A DNA stretch of 64,000 nucleotides from NCBI GenBank assembly GCA_032622095.1, contig CP136064.1, positions 376,001-440,000 of the forward strand. Reading direction: 5' to 3'. Shown here one piece after another: positions 39,301 through 53,343 of the stretch. Position 1 is the first letter of the stretch; each line of letters starts with the position of its first letter. The notes below the pieces were generated by a model, which saw nothing but the letters and a program-made list of their open reading frames with translations, was not told the DNA's origin and did no database searches. The stretch comes from Siphonodentalium dalli. Lineage: Eukaryota; Mollusca; Scaphopoda; Gadilida; Siphonodentaliidae. A program made the position numbers and the translations under genes.

Positions 39301-41664
39301 GATGTATCTCAACTTAAAGGGACATAAGTAACACAGTCACCAACTTTAAGGGGTATCTGCTATAGACTGGTTTCATGGTGGAGTACGGTTGGATATTTTC
39401 AATTTGGCGCATGTTTCTCCATACCGCGCCATGTCAAATCTGGCCATATCCGAATCGGGTTGTCATTTACAATGACTACAGAAAATAAATATCTTCATGT
39501 TGGAAAGCAAATGTATGTTTAAAGGAACAGATGTATCTCAACTTAAAGGGACATAAGTAACACAGTCACCAACTTAAAGGGGTATCTGCTATAGACTGGT
39601 TCCATGGTGGAGTACGGTTGGATATTTTCAATTTGGCGCATGTTTCTCCATACCGCGCCATGTCAAATCTGGCCATATCCGAATCGGGTTGTTATTTACA
39701 ATGACTGCAGAAAATATATATCTTCATGGTGGAATGCAAATGTATGTTTAAAGGAACAGATGTATCTCAACTTAAAGGGACATAAGTAACACAGTCACCA
39801 ACTTAAAGGGGTATCTGCTATAGACTGGTTCCATGGTGGAGTACGGTTGGATATTTTCAATTTGTCGCATGTTTCTCCCTACCGCGCCATGTCAAATCTG
39901 GCCATATCCGAATCGGGTTGTCATTTACAATGACTACAGAAAATAAATATCTTCATGTTGGAATGCAAATGTATGTTTAAAGGAACAGATGTATCTCAAC
40001 TTAAAGGGACATAAGTAACACAGTCACCAACTTTAAGGGGTATCTGCTATAGACTGGTTCCATGGTGGAGTACGGTTGGATATTTTCAATTTGGCGCTTG
40101 TTTCTCCATACCGCGCCATGTCAAATCTGGCCATATCCGAATCGGGTTGTCATTTACAATGACTGCAGAAAATATATATCTTCATGGTGGAATGCAAATG
40201 TATGTTTAAAGGAACAGATGTATCTCAACTTAAAGGGACATAAGTAACACAGTCACCAACTTTAAGGGGTATCTGCTATAGACTGGTTTCATGGTGGAGT
40301 ACGGTTGGATATTTTCAATTTGGCGCATGTTTCTCCATACCGCGCCATGTCAAATCTGGCCATATCCGAATCGGGTTGTCATTTACAATGACTGCAGAAA
40401 ATATATATCTTCATGTTGGAATGCAAATGTATGTTTAAAGGAACAGATGTATCTCAACTTAAAGGGACATAAGTAACACAGTCACCAACTTTAAGGGGTA
40501 TCTGCTATAGACTGGTTCCATGGTGGAGTACGGTTGGATATTTTCTATTTGGCGCATGTTTCTCCATACCGCGCCATGTCAAATCTGGCCATATCCGAAT
40601 CGGGTTGTCATTTACAATGACTGCAGAAAATATATATCTTCATGTTGGAATGCAAATGTATGTTTAAAGAAACAGATGTATCTCAACTTAAAGGGACATA
40701 AGTAACACAGTCACCAACTTTAAGGGGTATCTGCTATAGACTGGTTCCATGGTGGAGTACTGTTGGATATTTTCAATTTGGCGCATGTTTCTCCATACCG
40801 CGCCATGTCAAATCTGGCCATATCCGAATCGGGTTGTCATTTACAATGACTGCAGAAAATAAATATCTTCATGTTGGAATGCAAATGTATGTTTAAAGGA
40901 ACACATGTATCTCAACTTAAAGGGACATAAGTAACACAGTCACCAACTTTAAGGGGTATCTGCTATAGACTGGTTCCATGGTGGAGTACGGTTGGATATT
41001 TTCAATTTGGCGCATGTTTCTCCATACCGCGCCATGTCAAATCTGGCCATATCCGAATCGGGTTGTCATTTACAATGACTGCAGAAAATAATTATCTTCA
41101 TTTTGGAATGCAAATGTATGTTTAAAGGAACAGATGTATCTCAACTTAAAGGGACATAAGTAACACAGTCACCAACTTAAAGAGGTGTCTGATTTAGACT
41201 GGTTCCATGGTGGAGTACGGTTGGATATTTTCTATTTGGCGCATGTTTCTCCATACCGCGCCATGTCAAATCTGGCCATATCCGAATCGGGTTGTCATTT
41301 ACAATGACTACAGAAAATAAATATCTTCATGTTGGAATGCAAATGTATGTTTAAAGGAACACATGTATCTCAACTTAAAGGGACATAAGTAACACAGTCA
41401 CCAACTTTAAGGGGTATCTGCTATAGACTGGTTCCATGGTGGAGTACGGTTGGATATTTTCAATTTGGCGCATGTTTTTCCATACCGCGCCATGTCAAAT
41501 CTGGCCATATCCGAATCGGGTTGTCATTTACAATGACTACAGAAAATAAATATCTTCATGTTGGAAAGCAAATGTATGTTTAAAGGAACAGATGTATCTC
41601 AACTTAAAGGGACATAAGTAACACAGTCACCAACTTAAAGGGGTATCTGCTATAGACTGGTTCC
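36398..41664 (+). repeat. A-B-C modules joined by I-J-H and D links
   Basis: Twenty-three monomers: A B' C I J H A B C D A B C D A B' C E F G I J H. With the D at 36169, the first part (to 38458) matches 20140-22429, including the D-head/I-tail chimera at 37085. The last thirteen match 23117-26093. Relative to 20140-26093, this copy has an extra D-A-B-C (38459-39374) and lacks one I-J-H-A-B-C unit. The G monomer at 40749 differs from other G copies in having CTGCAG. Confidence 0.82.
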
Positions 41665-44641
41665 ATGGTGGAGTACGGTTGGATATTTTCAATTTGGCGC
41701 ATGTTTCTCCATACCGCGCCATGTCAAATCTGGCCATATCCGAATCGGGTTGTTATTTACAATGACTGCAGAAAATATATATCTTCATGGTGGAATGCAA
41801 ATGTATGTTTAAAGGAACAGATGTATCTCAACTTAAAGGGACATAAGTAACACAGTCACCAACTTAAAGGGGTATCTGCTATAGACTGGTTCCATGGTGG
41901 AGTACGGTTGGATATTTTCAATTTGGCGCATGTTTCTCCCTACCGCGCCATGTCAAATCTGGCCATATCCGAATCGGGTTGTCATTTACAATGACTACAG
42001 AAAATAAATATCTTCATGTTGGAATGCAAATGTATGTTTAAAGGAACAGATGTATCTCAACTTAAAGGGACATAAGTAACACAGTCACCAACTTTAAGGG
42101 GTATCTGCTATAGACTGGTTCCATGGTGGAGTACGGTTGGATATTTTCAATTTGGCGCTTGTTTCTCCATACCGCGCCATGTCAAATCTGGCCATATCCG
42201 AATCGGGTTGTCATTTACAATGACTGCAGAAAATATATATCTTCATGGTGGAATGCAAATGTATGTTTAAAGGAACAGATGTATCTCAACTTAAAGGGAC
42301 ATAAGTAACACAGTCACCAACTTTAAGGGGTATCTGCTATAGACTGGTTTCATGGTGGAGTACGGTTGGATATTTTCAATTTGGCGCATGTTTCTCCATA
42401 CCGCGCCATGTCAAATCTGGCCATATCCGAATCGGGTTGTCATTTACAATGACTGCAGAAAATATATATCTTCATGTTGGAATGCAAATGTATGTTTAAA
42501 GGAACAGATGTATCTCAACTTAAAGGGACATAAGTAACACAGTCACCAACTTTAAGGGGTATCTGCTATAGACTGGTTCCATGGTGGAGTACGGTTGGAT
42601 ATTTTCTATTTGGCGCATGTTTCTCCATACCGCGCCATGTCAAATCTGGCCATATCCGAATCGGGTTGTCATTTACAATGACTGCAGAAAATATATATCT
42701 TCATGTTGGAATGCAAATGTATGTTTAAAGGAACAGATGTATCTCAACTTAAAGGGACATAAGTAACACAGTCACCAACTTTAAGGGGTATCTGCTATAG
42801 ACTGGTTCCATGGTGGAGTACGGTTGGATATTTTCAATTTGGCGCATGTTTCTCCCTACCGCGCCATGTCAGATCTGGCCATATCCGAATCGGGTTGTCA
42901 TTTACAATGACTGCAGAAAATAAATATCTTCATGTTGGAATGCAAATGTATGTTTAAAGGAACAGATGTATCTCAACTTAAAGGGACATAAGTAACACAG
43001 TCACCAACTTTAAGGGGTATCTGCTATAGACTGGTTACATGGTGGAGTACGGTTGGATATTTTCAATTTTGCGCATGTTTCTCCATACCGCGCCATGTCA
43101 AATCTGGCCATATCCTAATCGGGTTGTCATTTACAATGACTGCAGAAAATAAATATCTTCATGTTAGAATGCAAATGTATGTTTAAAGGAACAGATGTAT
43201 CTCAACTTAAAGGGACATAAGTAACACAGTCACCAACTTAAAGAGGTGTCTGATTTAGACTGGTTCCATGGTGGAGTACGGTTGGATATTTTCTATTTGG
43301 CGCATGTTTCTCCATACCGCGCCATGTCAAATCTGGCCATATCCGAATCGGGTTGTCATTTACAATGACTACAGAAAATAAATATCTTCATGTTGGAATG
43401 CAAATGTATGTTTAAAGAAACAGATGTATCTCAACTTAAAGGGACATAAGTAACACAGTCACCAACTTTAAGGGGTATCTGCTATAGACTGGTTCCATGG
43501 TGGAGTACGGTTGGATATTTTCTATTTGGCGCATGTTTCTCCATACCACGCCATGTCAAATCTGGCCATATCCGAATCGGGTTGTCATTTACAATGACTA
43601 CAGAAAATAAATATCTTCATGGTGGAATGCAAATGTATGTTTAAAGGAACAGATGTATCTCAACTTAAAGGGACATAAGTAACACAGTCATTAACTTTAA
43701 GGGGTATCTGCTATAGACTGGTTCCATGGTGGAGTACGGTTGGATATTTTCAATTTGGCGCATGTTTCTCCATACCGCGCCATGTCAAATCTGGCCATAT
43801 CCGAATCGGGTTGTCATTTACAATGACTGCAGAAAATAATTATCTTCATTTTGGAATGCAAATGTATGTTTAAAGGAACAGATGTATCTCAACTTAAAGG
43901 GACATAAGTAACACAGTCACCAACTTAAAGAGGTGTCTGATTTAGACTGGTTCCATGGTGGAGTACGGTTGGATATTTTCTATTTGGCGCATGTTTCTCC
44001 ATACCGCGCCATGTCAAATCTGGCCATATCCGAATCGGGTTGTCATTTACAATGACTACAGAAAATAAATATCTTCATGTTGGAATGCAAATGTATGTTT
44101 AAAGGAACACATGTATCTCAACTTAAAGGGACATAAGTAACACAGTCACCAACTTTAAGGGGTATCTGCTATAGACTGGTTCCATGGTGGAGTACGGTTG
44201 GATATTTTCAATTTGGCGCATGTTTTTCCATACCGCGCCATGTCAAATCTGGCCATATCCGAATCGGGTTGTCATTTACAATGACTACAGAAAATAAATA
44301 TCTTCATGTTGGAAAGCAAATGTATGTTTAAAGGAACAGATGTATCTCAACTTAAAGGGACATAAGTAACACAGTCACCAACTTAAAGGGGTATCTGCTA
44401 TAGACTGGTTCCATGGTGGAGTACGGTTGGATATTTTCAATTTGGCGCATGTTTCTCCATACCGCGCCATGTCAAATCTGGCCATATCCGAATCGGGTTG
44501 TTATTTACAATGACTGCAGAAAATATATATCTTCATGGTGGAATGCAAATGTATGTTTAAAGGAACAGATGTATCTCAACTTAAAGGGACATAAGTAACA
44601 CAGTCACCAACTTAAAGGGGTATCTGCTATAGACTGGTTCC
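41665..44641 (+). repeat. Phrase A-B-C-E-F-K-L-M-N-I-J-H-A, second copy
   Basis: Thirteen monomers matching 30215-33191 in type and order at 11450 bp (50 monomers). K (42810) has TCAGATCTGG and N (43497) has GTCATTAAC. N also carries a private CCACGCC, a CpG-to-CpA change. Confidence 0.83.
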
Positions 44642-46473
44642 ATGGTGGAGTACGGTTGGATATTTTCAATTTGGCGCATGTTTCTCCCTACCGCGCCATG
44701 TCAAATCTGGCCATATCCGAATCGGGTTGTTATTTACAATGACTGCAGAAAATATATATCTTCATGGTGGAATGCAAATGTATGTTTAATGGAACAGATG
44801 TATCTCAACTTAAAGGGACATAAGTAACACAGTCACCAACTTAAAGGGGTATCTGCTATAGACTGGTTCCATGGTGGAGTACGGTTGGATATTTTCAATT
44901 TGGCGCATGTTTCTCCCTACCGCGCCATGTCAAATCTGGCCATATCCGAATCGGGTTGTCATTTACAATGACTACAGAAAATAAATATCTTCATGTTGGA
45001 ATGCAAATGTATGTTTAAAGGAACAGATGTATCTCAACTTAAAGGGACATAAGTAACACAGTCACCAACTTTAAGGGGTATCTGCTATAGACTGGTTCCA
45101 TGGTGGAGTACGGTTGGATATTTTCAATTTGGCGCTTGTTTCTCCATACCGCGCCATGTCAAATCTGGCCATATCCGAATCGGGTTGTCATTTACAATGA
45201 CTGCAGAAAATATATATCTTCATGGTGGAATGCAAATGTATGTTTAAAGGAACAGATGTATCTCAACTTAAAGGGACATAAGTAACACAGTCACCAACTT
45301 TAAGGGGTATCTGCTATAGACTGGTTTCATGGTGGAGTACGGTTGGATATTTTCAATTTGGCGCATGTTTCTCCATACCGCGCCATGTCAAATCTGGCCA
45401 TATCCGAATCGGGTTGTCATTTACAATGACTACAGAAAATAAATATCTTCATGTTGGAAAGCAAATGTATGTTTAAAGGAACAGATGTATCTCAACTTAA
45501 AGGGACATAAGTAACACAGTCACCAACTTTAAGGGGTATCTGCTATAGACTGGTTTCATGGTGGAGTACGGTTGGATATTTTCAATTTGGCGCATGTTTC
45601 TCCATACCGCGCCATGTCAAATCTGGCCATATCCGAATCGGGTTGTCATTTACAATGACTGCAGAAAATAAATATCTTCATGTTGGAATGCAAATGTATG
45701 TTTAAAGGAACAGATGTATCTCAACTTAAAGGGACATAAGTAACACAGTCACCAACTTTAAGGGGTATCTGCTATAGACTGGTTACATGGTGGAGTACGG
45801 TTGGATATTTTCAATTTTGCGCATGTTTCTCCATACCGCGCCATGTCAAATCTGGCCATATCCTAATCGGGTTGTCATTTACAATGACTGCAGAAAATAA
45901 ATATCTTCATGTTAGAATGCAAATGTATGTTTAAAGGAACAGATGTATCTCAACTTAAAGGGACATAAGTAACACAGTCACCAACTTAAAGAGGTGTCTG
46001 ATTTAGACTGGTTCCATGGTGGAGTACGGTTGGATATTTTCTATTTGGCGCATGTTTCTCCATACCGCGCCATGTCAAATCTGGCCATATCCGAATCGGG
46101 TTGTCATTTACAATGACTACAGAAAATAAATATCTTCATGTTGGAATGCAAATGTATGTTTAAAGAAACAGATGTATCTCAACTTAAAGGGACATAAGTA
46201 ACACAGTCACCAACTTTAAGGGGTATCTGCTATAGACTGGTTCCATGGTGGAGTACGGTTGGATATTTTCAATTTGGCGCATGTTTTTCCATACCGCGCC
46301 ATGTCAAATCTGGCCATATCCGAATCGGGTTGTCATTTACAATGACTACAGAAAATAAATATCTTCATGTTGGAAAGCAAATGTATGTTTAAAGGAACAG
46401 ATGTATCTCAACTTAAAGGGACATAAGTAACACAGTCACCAACTTAAAGGGGTATCTGCTATAGACTGGTTCC
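44642..46473 (+). repeat. Rearranged segment with two chimeric monomers
   Basis: Eight monomers: A/B chimera, B, C, D, D/K chimera, L, M, H. The 44642 monomer combines the CTCCCTACC of B with the GGGTTGTTATT and GGTGGAATG of A, plus a private TTTAATGG. The 45558 monomer has a D/E head on a K-like tail. M at 46016 is followed directly by H, so N, I and J are missing. C-D-chimera-L-M (45100-46244) recurs at 51283-52427, 6183 bp away. Confidence 0.83.
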
Positions 46474-49400
46474 ATGGTGGAGTACGGTTGGATATTTTCA
46501 ATTTGGCGCATGTTTCTCCATACCGCGCCATGTCAAATCTGGCCATATCCGAATCGGGTTGTTATTTACAATGACTGCAGAAAATATATATCTTCATGGT
46601 GGAATGCAAATGTATGTTTAAAGGAACAGATGTATCTCAACTTAAAGGGACATAAGTAACACAGTCACCAACTTAAAGGGGTATCTGCTATAGACTGGTT
46701 CCATGGTGGAGTACGGTTGGATATTTTCAATTTGGCGCATGTTTCTCCCTACCGCGCCATGTCAAATCTGGCCATATCCGAATCGGGTTGTCATTTACAA
46801 TGACTACAGAAAATAAATATCTTCATGTTGGAATGCAAATGTATGTTTAAAGGAACAGATGTATCTCAACTTAAAGGGACATAAGTAACACAGTCACCAA
46901 CTTTAAGGGGTATCTGCTATAGACTGGTTCCATGGTGGAGTACGGTTGGATATTTTCAATTTGGCGCTTGTTTCTCCATACCGCGCCATGTCAAATCTGG
47001 CCATATCCGAATCGGGTTGTCATTTACAATGACTGCAGAAAATATATATCTTCATGGTGGAATGCAAATGTATGTTTAAAGGAACAGATGTATCTCAACT
47101 TAAAGGGACATAAGTAACACAGTCACCAACTTTAAGGGGTATCTGCTATAGACTGGTTTCATGGTGGAGTACGGTTGGATATTTTCAATTTGGCGCATGT
47201 TTCTCCATACCGCGCCATGTCAAATCTGGCCATATCCGAATCGGGTTGTCATTTACAATGACTACAGAAAATAAATATCTTCATGTTGGAAAGCAAATGT
47301 ATGTTTAAAGGAACAGATGTATCTCAACTTAAAGGGACATAAGTAACACAGTCACCAACTTAAAGGGGTATCTGCTATAGACTGGTTCCATGGTGGAGTA
47401 CGGTTGGATATTTTCAATTTGGCGCATGTTTCTCCATACCGCGCCATGTCAAATCTGGCCATATCCGAATCGGGTTGTTATTTACAATGACTGCAGAAAA
47501 TATATATCTTCATGGTGGAATGCAAATGTATGTTTAAAGGAACAGATGTATCTCAACTTAAAGGGACATAAGTAACACAGTCACCAACTTAAAGGGGTAT
47601 CTGCTATAGACTGGTTCCATGGTGGAGTACGGTTGGATATTTTCAATTTGTCGCATGTTTCTCCCTACCGCGCCATGTCAAATCTGGCCATATCCGAATC
47701 GGGTTGTCATTTACAATGACTACAGAAAATAAATATCTTCATGTTGGAATGCAAATGTATGTTTAAAGGAACAGATGTATCTCAACTTAAAGGGACATAA
47801 GTAACACAGTCACCAACTTTAAGGGGTATCTGCTATAGACTGGTTCCATGGTGGAGTACGGTTGGATATTTTCAATTTGGCGCTTGTTTCTCCATACCGC
47901 GCCATGTCAAATCTGGCCATATCCGAATCGGGTTGTCATTTACAATGACTGCAGAAAATATATATCTTCATGGTGGAATGCAAATGTATGTTTAAAGGAA
48001 CAGATGTATCTCAACTTAAAGGGACATAAGTAACACAGTCACCAACTTTAAGGGGTATCTGCTATAGACTGGTTTCATGGTGGAGTACGGTTGGATATTT
48101 TCAATTTGGCGCATGTTTCTCCATACCGCGCCATGTCAAATCTGGCCATATCCGAATCGGGTTGTCATTTACAATGACTGCAGAAAATATATATCTTCAT
48201 GTTGGAATGCAAATGTATGTTTAAAGGAACAGATGTATCTCAACTTAAAGGGACATAAGTAACACAGTCACCAACTTTAAGGGGTATCTGCTATAGACTG
48301 GTTCCATGGTGGAGTACGGTTGGATATTTTCTATTTGGCGCATGTTTCTCCATACCGCGCCATGTCAAATCTGGCCATATCCGAATCGGGTTGTCATTTA
48401 CAATGACTGCAGAAAATATATATCTTCATGTTGGAATGCAAATGTATGTTTAAAGAAACAGATGTATCTCAACTTAAAGGGACATAAGTAACACAGTCAC
48501 CAACTTTAAGGGGTATCTGCTATAGACTGGTTCCATGGTGGAGTACTGTTGGATATTTTCAATTTGGCGCATGTTTCTCCATACCGCGCCATGTCAAATC
48601 TGGCCATATCCGAATCGGGTTGTCATTTACAATGACTACAGAAAATAAATATCTTCATGTTGGAATGCAAATGTATGTTTAAAGGAACACATGTATCTCA
48701 ACTTAAAGGGACATAAGTAACACAGTCACCAACTTTAAGGGGTATCTGCTATAGACTGGTTCCATGGTGGAGTACGGTTGGATATTTTCAATTTGGCGCA
48801 TGTTTTTCCATACCGCGCCATGTCAAATCTGGCCATATCCGAATCGGGTTGTCATTTACAATGACTACAGAAAATAAATATCTTCATGTTGGAAAGCAAA
48901 TGTATGTTTAAAGGAACAGATGTATCTCAACTTAAAGGGACATAAGTAACACAGTCACCAACTTAAAGGGGTATCTGCTATAGACTGGTTCCATGGTGGA
49001 GTACGGCTGGATATTTTCAATTTGGCGCATGTTTCTCCATACCGCGCCATGTCAAATCTGGCCATATCCGAATCGGGTTGTCATTTACAATGACTGCAGA
49101 AAATATATATCTTCATGTTGGAATGCAAATGTATGTTTAAAGGAACAGATGTATCTCAACTTAAAGGGACATAAGTAACACAGTCACCAACTTTAAGGGG
49201 TATCTGCTATAGACTGGTTACATGGTGGAGTACGGTTGGATATTTTCTATTTGGCGCATGTTTCTCCATACCGCGCCATGTCAAATCTGGCCATATCCGA
49301 ATCGGGTTGTCATTTACAATGACTACAGAAAATAAATATCTTCATGTTGGAATGCAAATGTATGTTTAAAGAAACAGATGTATCTCAACTTAAAGGGACA

Positions 49401-51053
49401 TAAGTAACACAGTCACCAACTTTAAGGGGTATCTGCTATAGACTGGTTCCATGGTGGAGTACTGTTGGATATTTTCAATTTGGCGCATGTTTCTCCATAC
49501 CGCGCCATGTCAAATCTGGCCATATCCGAATCGGGTAGTCATTTACAATGACTACAGAAAATAAATATCTTCATGTTGGAATGCAAATGTATGTTTAAAG
49601 GAACACATGTATCTCAACTTAAAGGGACATAAGTAACACAGTCACCAACTTTAAGGGGTATCTGCTATAGACTGGTTCCATGGTGGAGTACGGTTGGATA
49701 TTTTCAATTTGGCGCATGTTTTTCCATACCGCGCCATGTCAAATCTGGCCATATCCGAATCGGGTTGTCATTTACAATGACTACAGAAAATAAATATCTT
49801 CATGTTGGAAAGCAAATGTATGTTTAAAGGAACAGATGTATCTCAACTTAAAGGGACATAAGTAACACAGTCACCAACTTAAAGGGGTATCTGCTATAGA
49901 CTGGTTCCATGGTGGAGTACGGTTGGATATTTTCAATTTGGCGCATGTTTCTCCATACCGCGCCATGTCAAATCTGGCCATATCCGAATCGGGTTGTTAT
50001 TTACAATGACTGCAGAAAATATATATCTTCATGGTGGAATGCAAATGTATGTTTAAAGGAACAGATGTATCTCAACTTAAAGGGACATAAGTAACACAGT
50101 CACCAACTTAAAGGGGTATCTGCTATAGACTGGTTCCATGGTGGAGTACGGTTGGATATTTTCAATTTGGCGCATGTTTCTCCCTACCGCGCCATGTCAA
50201 ATCTGGCCATATCCGAATCGGGTTGTCATTTACAATGACTACAGAAAATAAATATCTTCATGTTGGAATGCAAATGTATGTTTAAAGGAACAGATGTATC
50301 TCAACTTAAAGGGACATAAGTAACACAGTCACCAACTTTAAGGGGTATCTGCTATAGACTGGTTCCATGGTGGAGTACGGTTGGATATTTTCAATTTGGC
50401 GCTTGTTTCTCCATACCGCGCCATGTCAAATCTGGCCATATCCGAATCGGGTTGTCATTTACAATGACTGCAGAAAATATATATCTTCATGGTGGAATGC
50501 AAATGTATGTTTAAAGGAACAGATGTATCTCAACTTAAAGGGACATAAGTAACACAGTCACCAACTTTAAGGGGTATCTGCTATAGACTGGTTTCATGGT
50601 GGAGTACGGTTGGATATTTTCAATTTGGCGCATGTTTCTCCATACCGCGCCATGTCAAATCTGGCCATATCCGAATCGGGTTGTCATTTACAATGACTGC
50701 AGAAAATATATATCTTCATGTTGGAATGCAAATGTATGTTTAAAGGAACAGATGTATCTCAACTTAAAGGGACATAAGTAACACAGTCACCAACTTTAAG
50801 GGGTATCTGCTATAGACTGGTTCCATGGTGGAGTACGGTTGGATATTTTCTATTTGGCGCATGTTTCTCCATACCGCGCCATGTCAAATCTGGCCATATC
50901 CGAATCGGGTTGTCATTTACAATGACTGCAGAAAATATATATCTTCATGTTGGAATGCAAATGTATGTTTAAAGGAACAGATGTATCTCAACTTAAAGGG
51001 ACATAAGTAACACAGTCACCAACTTTAAGGGGTATCTGCTATAGACTGGTTCC
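46474..51053 (+). repeat. 20-monomer block, copy 1
   Basis: Order A B C D A B' C E F G H E' P G2 H A B C E F. Every type recurs at 53344-57923 at exactly 6870 bp (30 monomers), including ACGGCTGG (48993 and 55863) and GGGTAGTC (49451 and 56321 monomers). Confidence 0.88.
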
Positions 51054-53343
51054 ATGGTGGAGTACGGTTGGATATTTTCAATTTGGCGCATGTTTCTCCC
51101 TACCGCGCCATGTCAGATCTGGCCATATCCGAATCGGGTTGTCATTTACAATGACTGCAGAAAATAAATATCTTCATGTTGGAATGCAAATGTATGTTTA
51201 AAGGAACAGATGTATCTCAACTTAAAGGGACATAAGTAACACAGTCACCAACTTTAAGGGGTATCTGCTATAGACTGGTTCCATGGTGGAGTACGGTTGG
51301 ATATTTTCAATTTGGCGCTTGTTTCTCCATACCGCGCCATGTCAAATCTGGCCATATCCGAATCGGGTTGTCATTTACAATGACTGCAGAAAATATATAT
51401 CTTCATGGTGGAATGCAAATGTATGTTTAAAGGAACAGATGTATCTCAACTTAAAGGGACATAAGTAACACAGTCACCAACTTTAAGGGGTATCTGCTAT
51501 AGACTGGTTTCATGGTGGAGTACGGTTGGATATTTTCAATTTGGCGCATGTTTCTCCATACCGCGCCATGTCAAATCTGGCCATATCCGAATCGGGTTGT
51601 CATTTACAATGACTACAGAAAATAAATATCTTCATGTTGGAAAGCAAATGTATGTTTAAAGGAACAGATGTATCTCAACTTAAAGGGACATAAGTAACAC
51701 AGTCACCAACTTTAAGGGGTATCTGCTATAGACTGGTTTCATGGTGGAGTACGGTTGGATATTTTCAATTTGGCGCATGTTTCTCCATACCGCGCCATGT
51801 CAAATCTGGCCATATCCGAATCGGGTTGTCATTTACAATGACTGCAGAAAATAAATATCTTCATGTTGGAATGCAAATGTATGTTTAAAGGAACAGATGT
51901 ATCTCAACTTAAAGGGACATAAGTAACACAGTCACCAACTTTAAGGGGTATCTGCTATAGACTGGTTACATGGTGGAGTACGGTTGGATATTTTCAATTT
52001 TGCGCATGTTTCTCCATACCGCGCCATGTCAAATCTGGCCATATCCTAATCGGGTTGTCATTTACAATGACTGCAGAAAATAAATATCTTCATGTTAGAA
52101 TGCAAATGTATGTTTAAAGGAACAGATGTATCTCAACTTAAAGGGACATAAGTAACACAGTCACCAACTTAAAGAGGTGTCTGATTTAGACTGGTTCCAT
52201 GGTGGAGTACGGTTGGATATTTTCTATTTGGCGCATGTTTCTCCATACCGCGCCATGTCAAATCTGGCCATATCCGAATCGGGTTGTCATTTACAATGAC
52301 TACAGAAAATAAATATCTTCATGTTGGAATGCAAATGTATGTTTAAAGAAACAGATGTATCTCAACTTAAAGGGACATAAGTAACACAGTCACCAACTTT
52401 AAGGGGTATCTGCTATAGACTGGTTCCATGGTGGAGTACGGTTGGATATTTTCTATTTGGCGCATGTTTCTCCATACCGCGCCATGTCAAATCTGGCCAT
52501 ATCCGAATCGGGTTGTCATTTACAATGACTACAGAAAATAAATATCTTCATGGTGGAATGCAAATGTATGTTTAAAGGAACAGATGTATCTCAACTTAAA
52601 GGGACATAAGTAACACAGTCATTAACTTTAAGGGGTATCTGCTATAGACTGGTTCCATGGTGGAGTACGGTTGGATATTTTCAATTTGGCGCATGTTTCT
52701 CCATACCGCGCCATGTCAAATCTGGCCATATCCGAATCGGGTTGTCATTTACAATGACTGCAGAAAATAATTATCTTCATTTTGGAATGCAAATGTATGT
52801 TTAAAGGAACAGATGTATCTCAACTTAAAGGGACATAAGTAACACAGTCACCAACTTAAAGAGGTGTCTGATTTAGACTGGTTCCATGGTGGAGTACGGT
52901 TGGATATTTTCTATTTGGCGCATGTTTCTCCATACCGCGCCATGTCAAATCTGGCCATATCCGAATCGGGTTGTCATTTACAATGACTACAGAAAATAAA
53001 TATCTTCATGTTGGAATGCAAATGTATGTTTAAAGGAACACATGTATCTCAACTTAAAGGGACATAAGTAACACAGTCACCAACTTTAAGGGGTATCTGC
53101 TATAGACTGGTTCCATGGTGGAGTACGGTTGGATATTTTCAATTTGGCGCATGTTTTTCCATACCGCGCCATGTCAAATCTGGCCATATCCGAATCGGGT
53201 TGTCATTTACAATGACTACAGAAAATAAATATCTTCATGTTGGAAAGCAAATGTATGTTTAAAGGAACAGATGTATCTCAACTTAAAGGGACATAAGTAA
53301 CACAGTCACCAACTTAAAGGGGTATCTGCTATAGACTGGTTCC
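51054..53343 (+). repeat. K-led segment with C-D-chimera insertion
   Basis: Order K C D D/K-chimera L M N I J H. Compared with the standard K-L-M-N-I-J-H (31360, 33879, 42810), three monomers (51283-51969, 687 bp) are inserted between K and L. The distance from AGATCT to GTCATTAAC therefore grows from about 820 to about 1507 bp. The inserted trio plus L-M matches 45100-46244. Confidence 0.86.
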
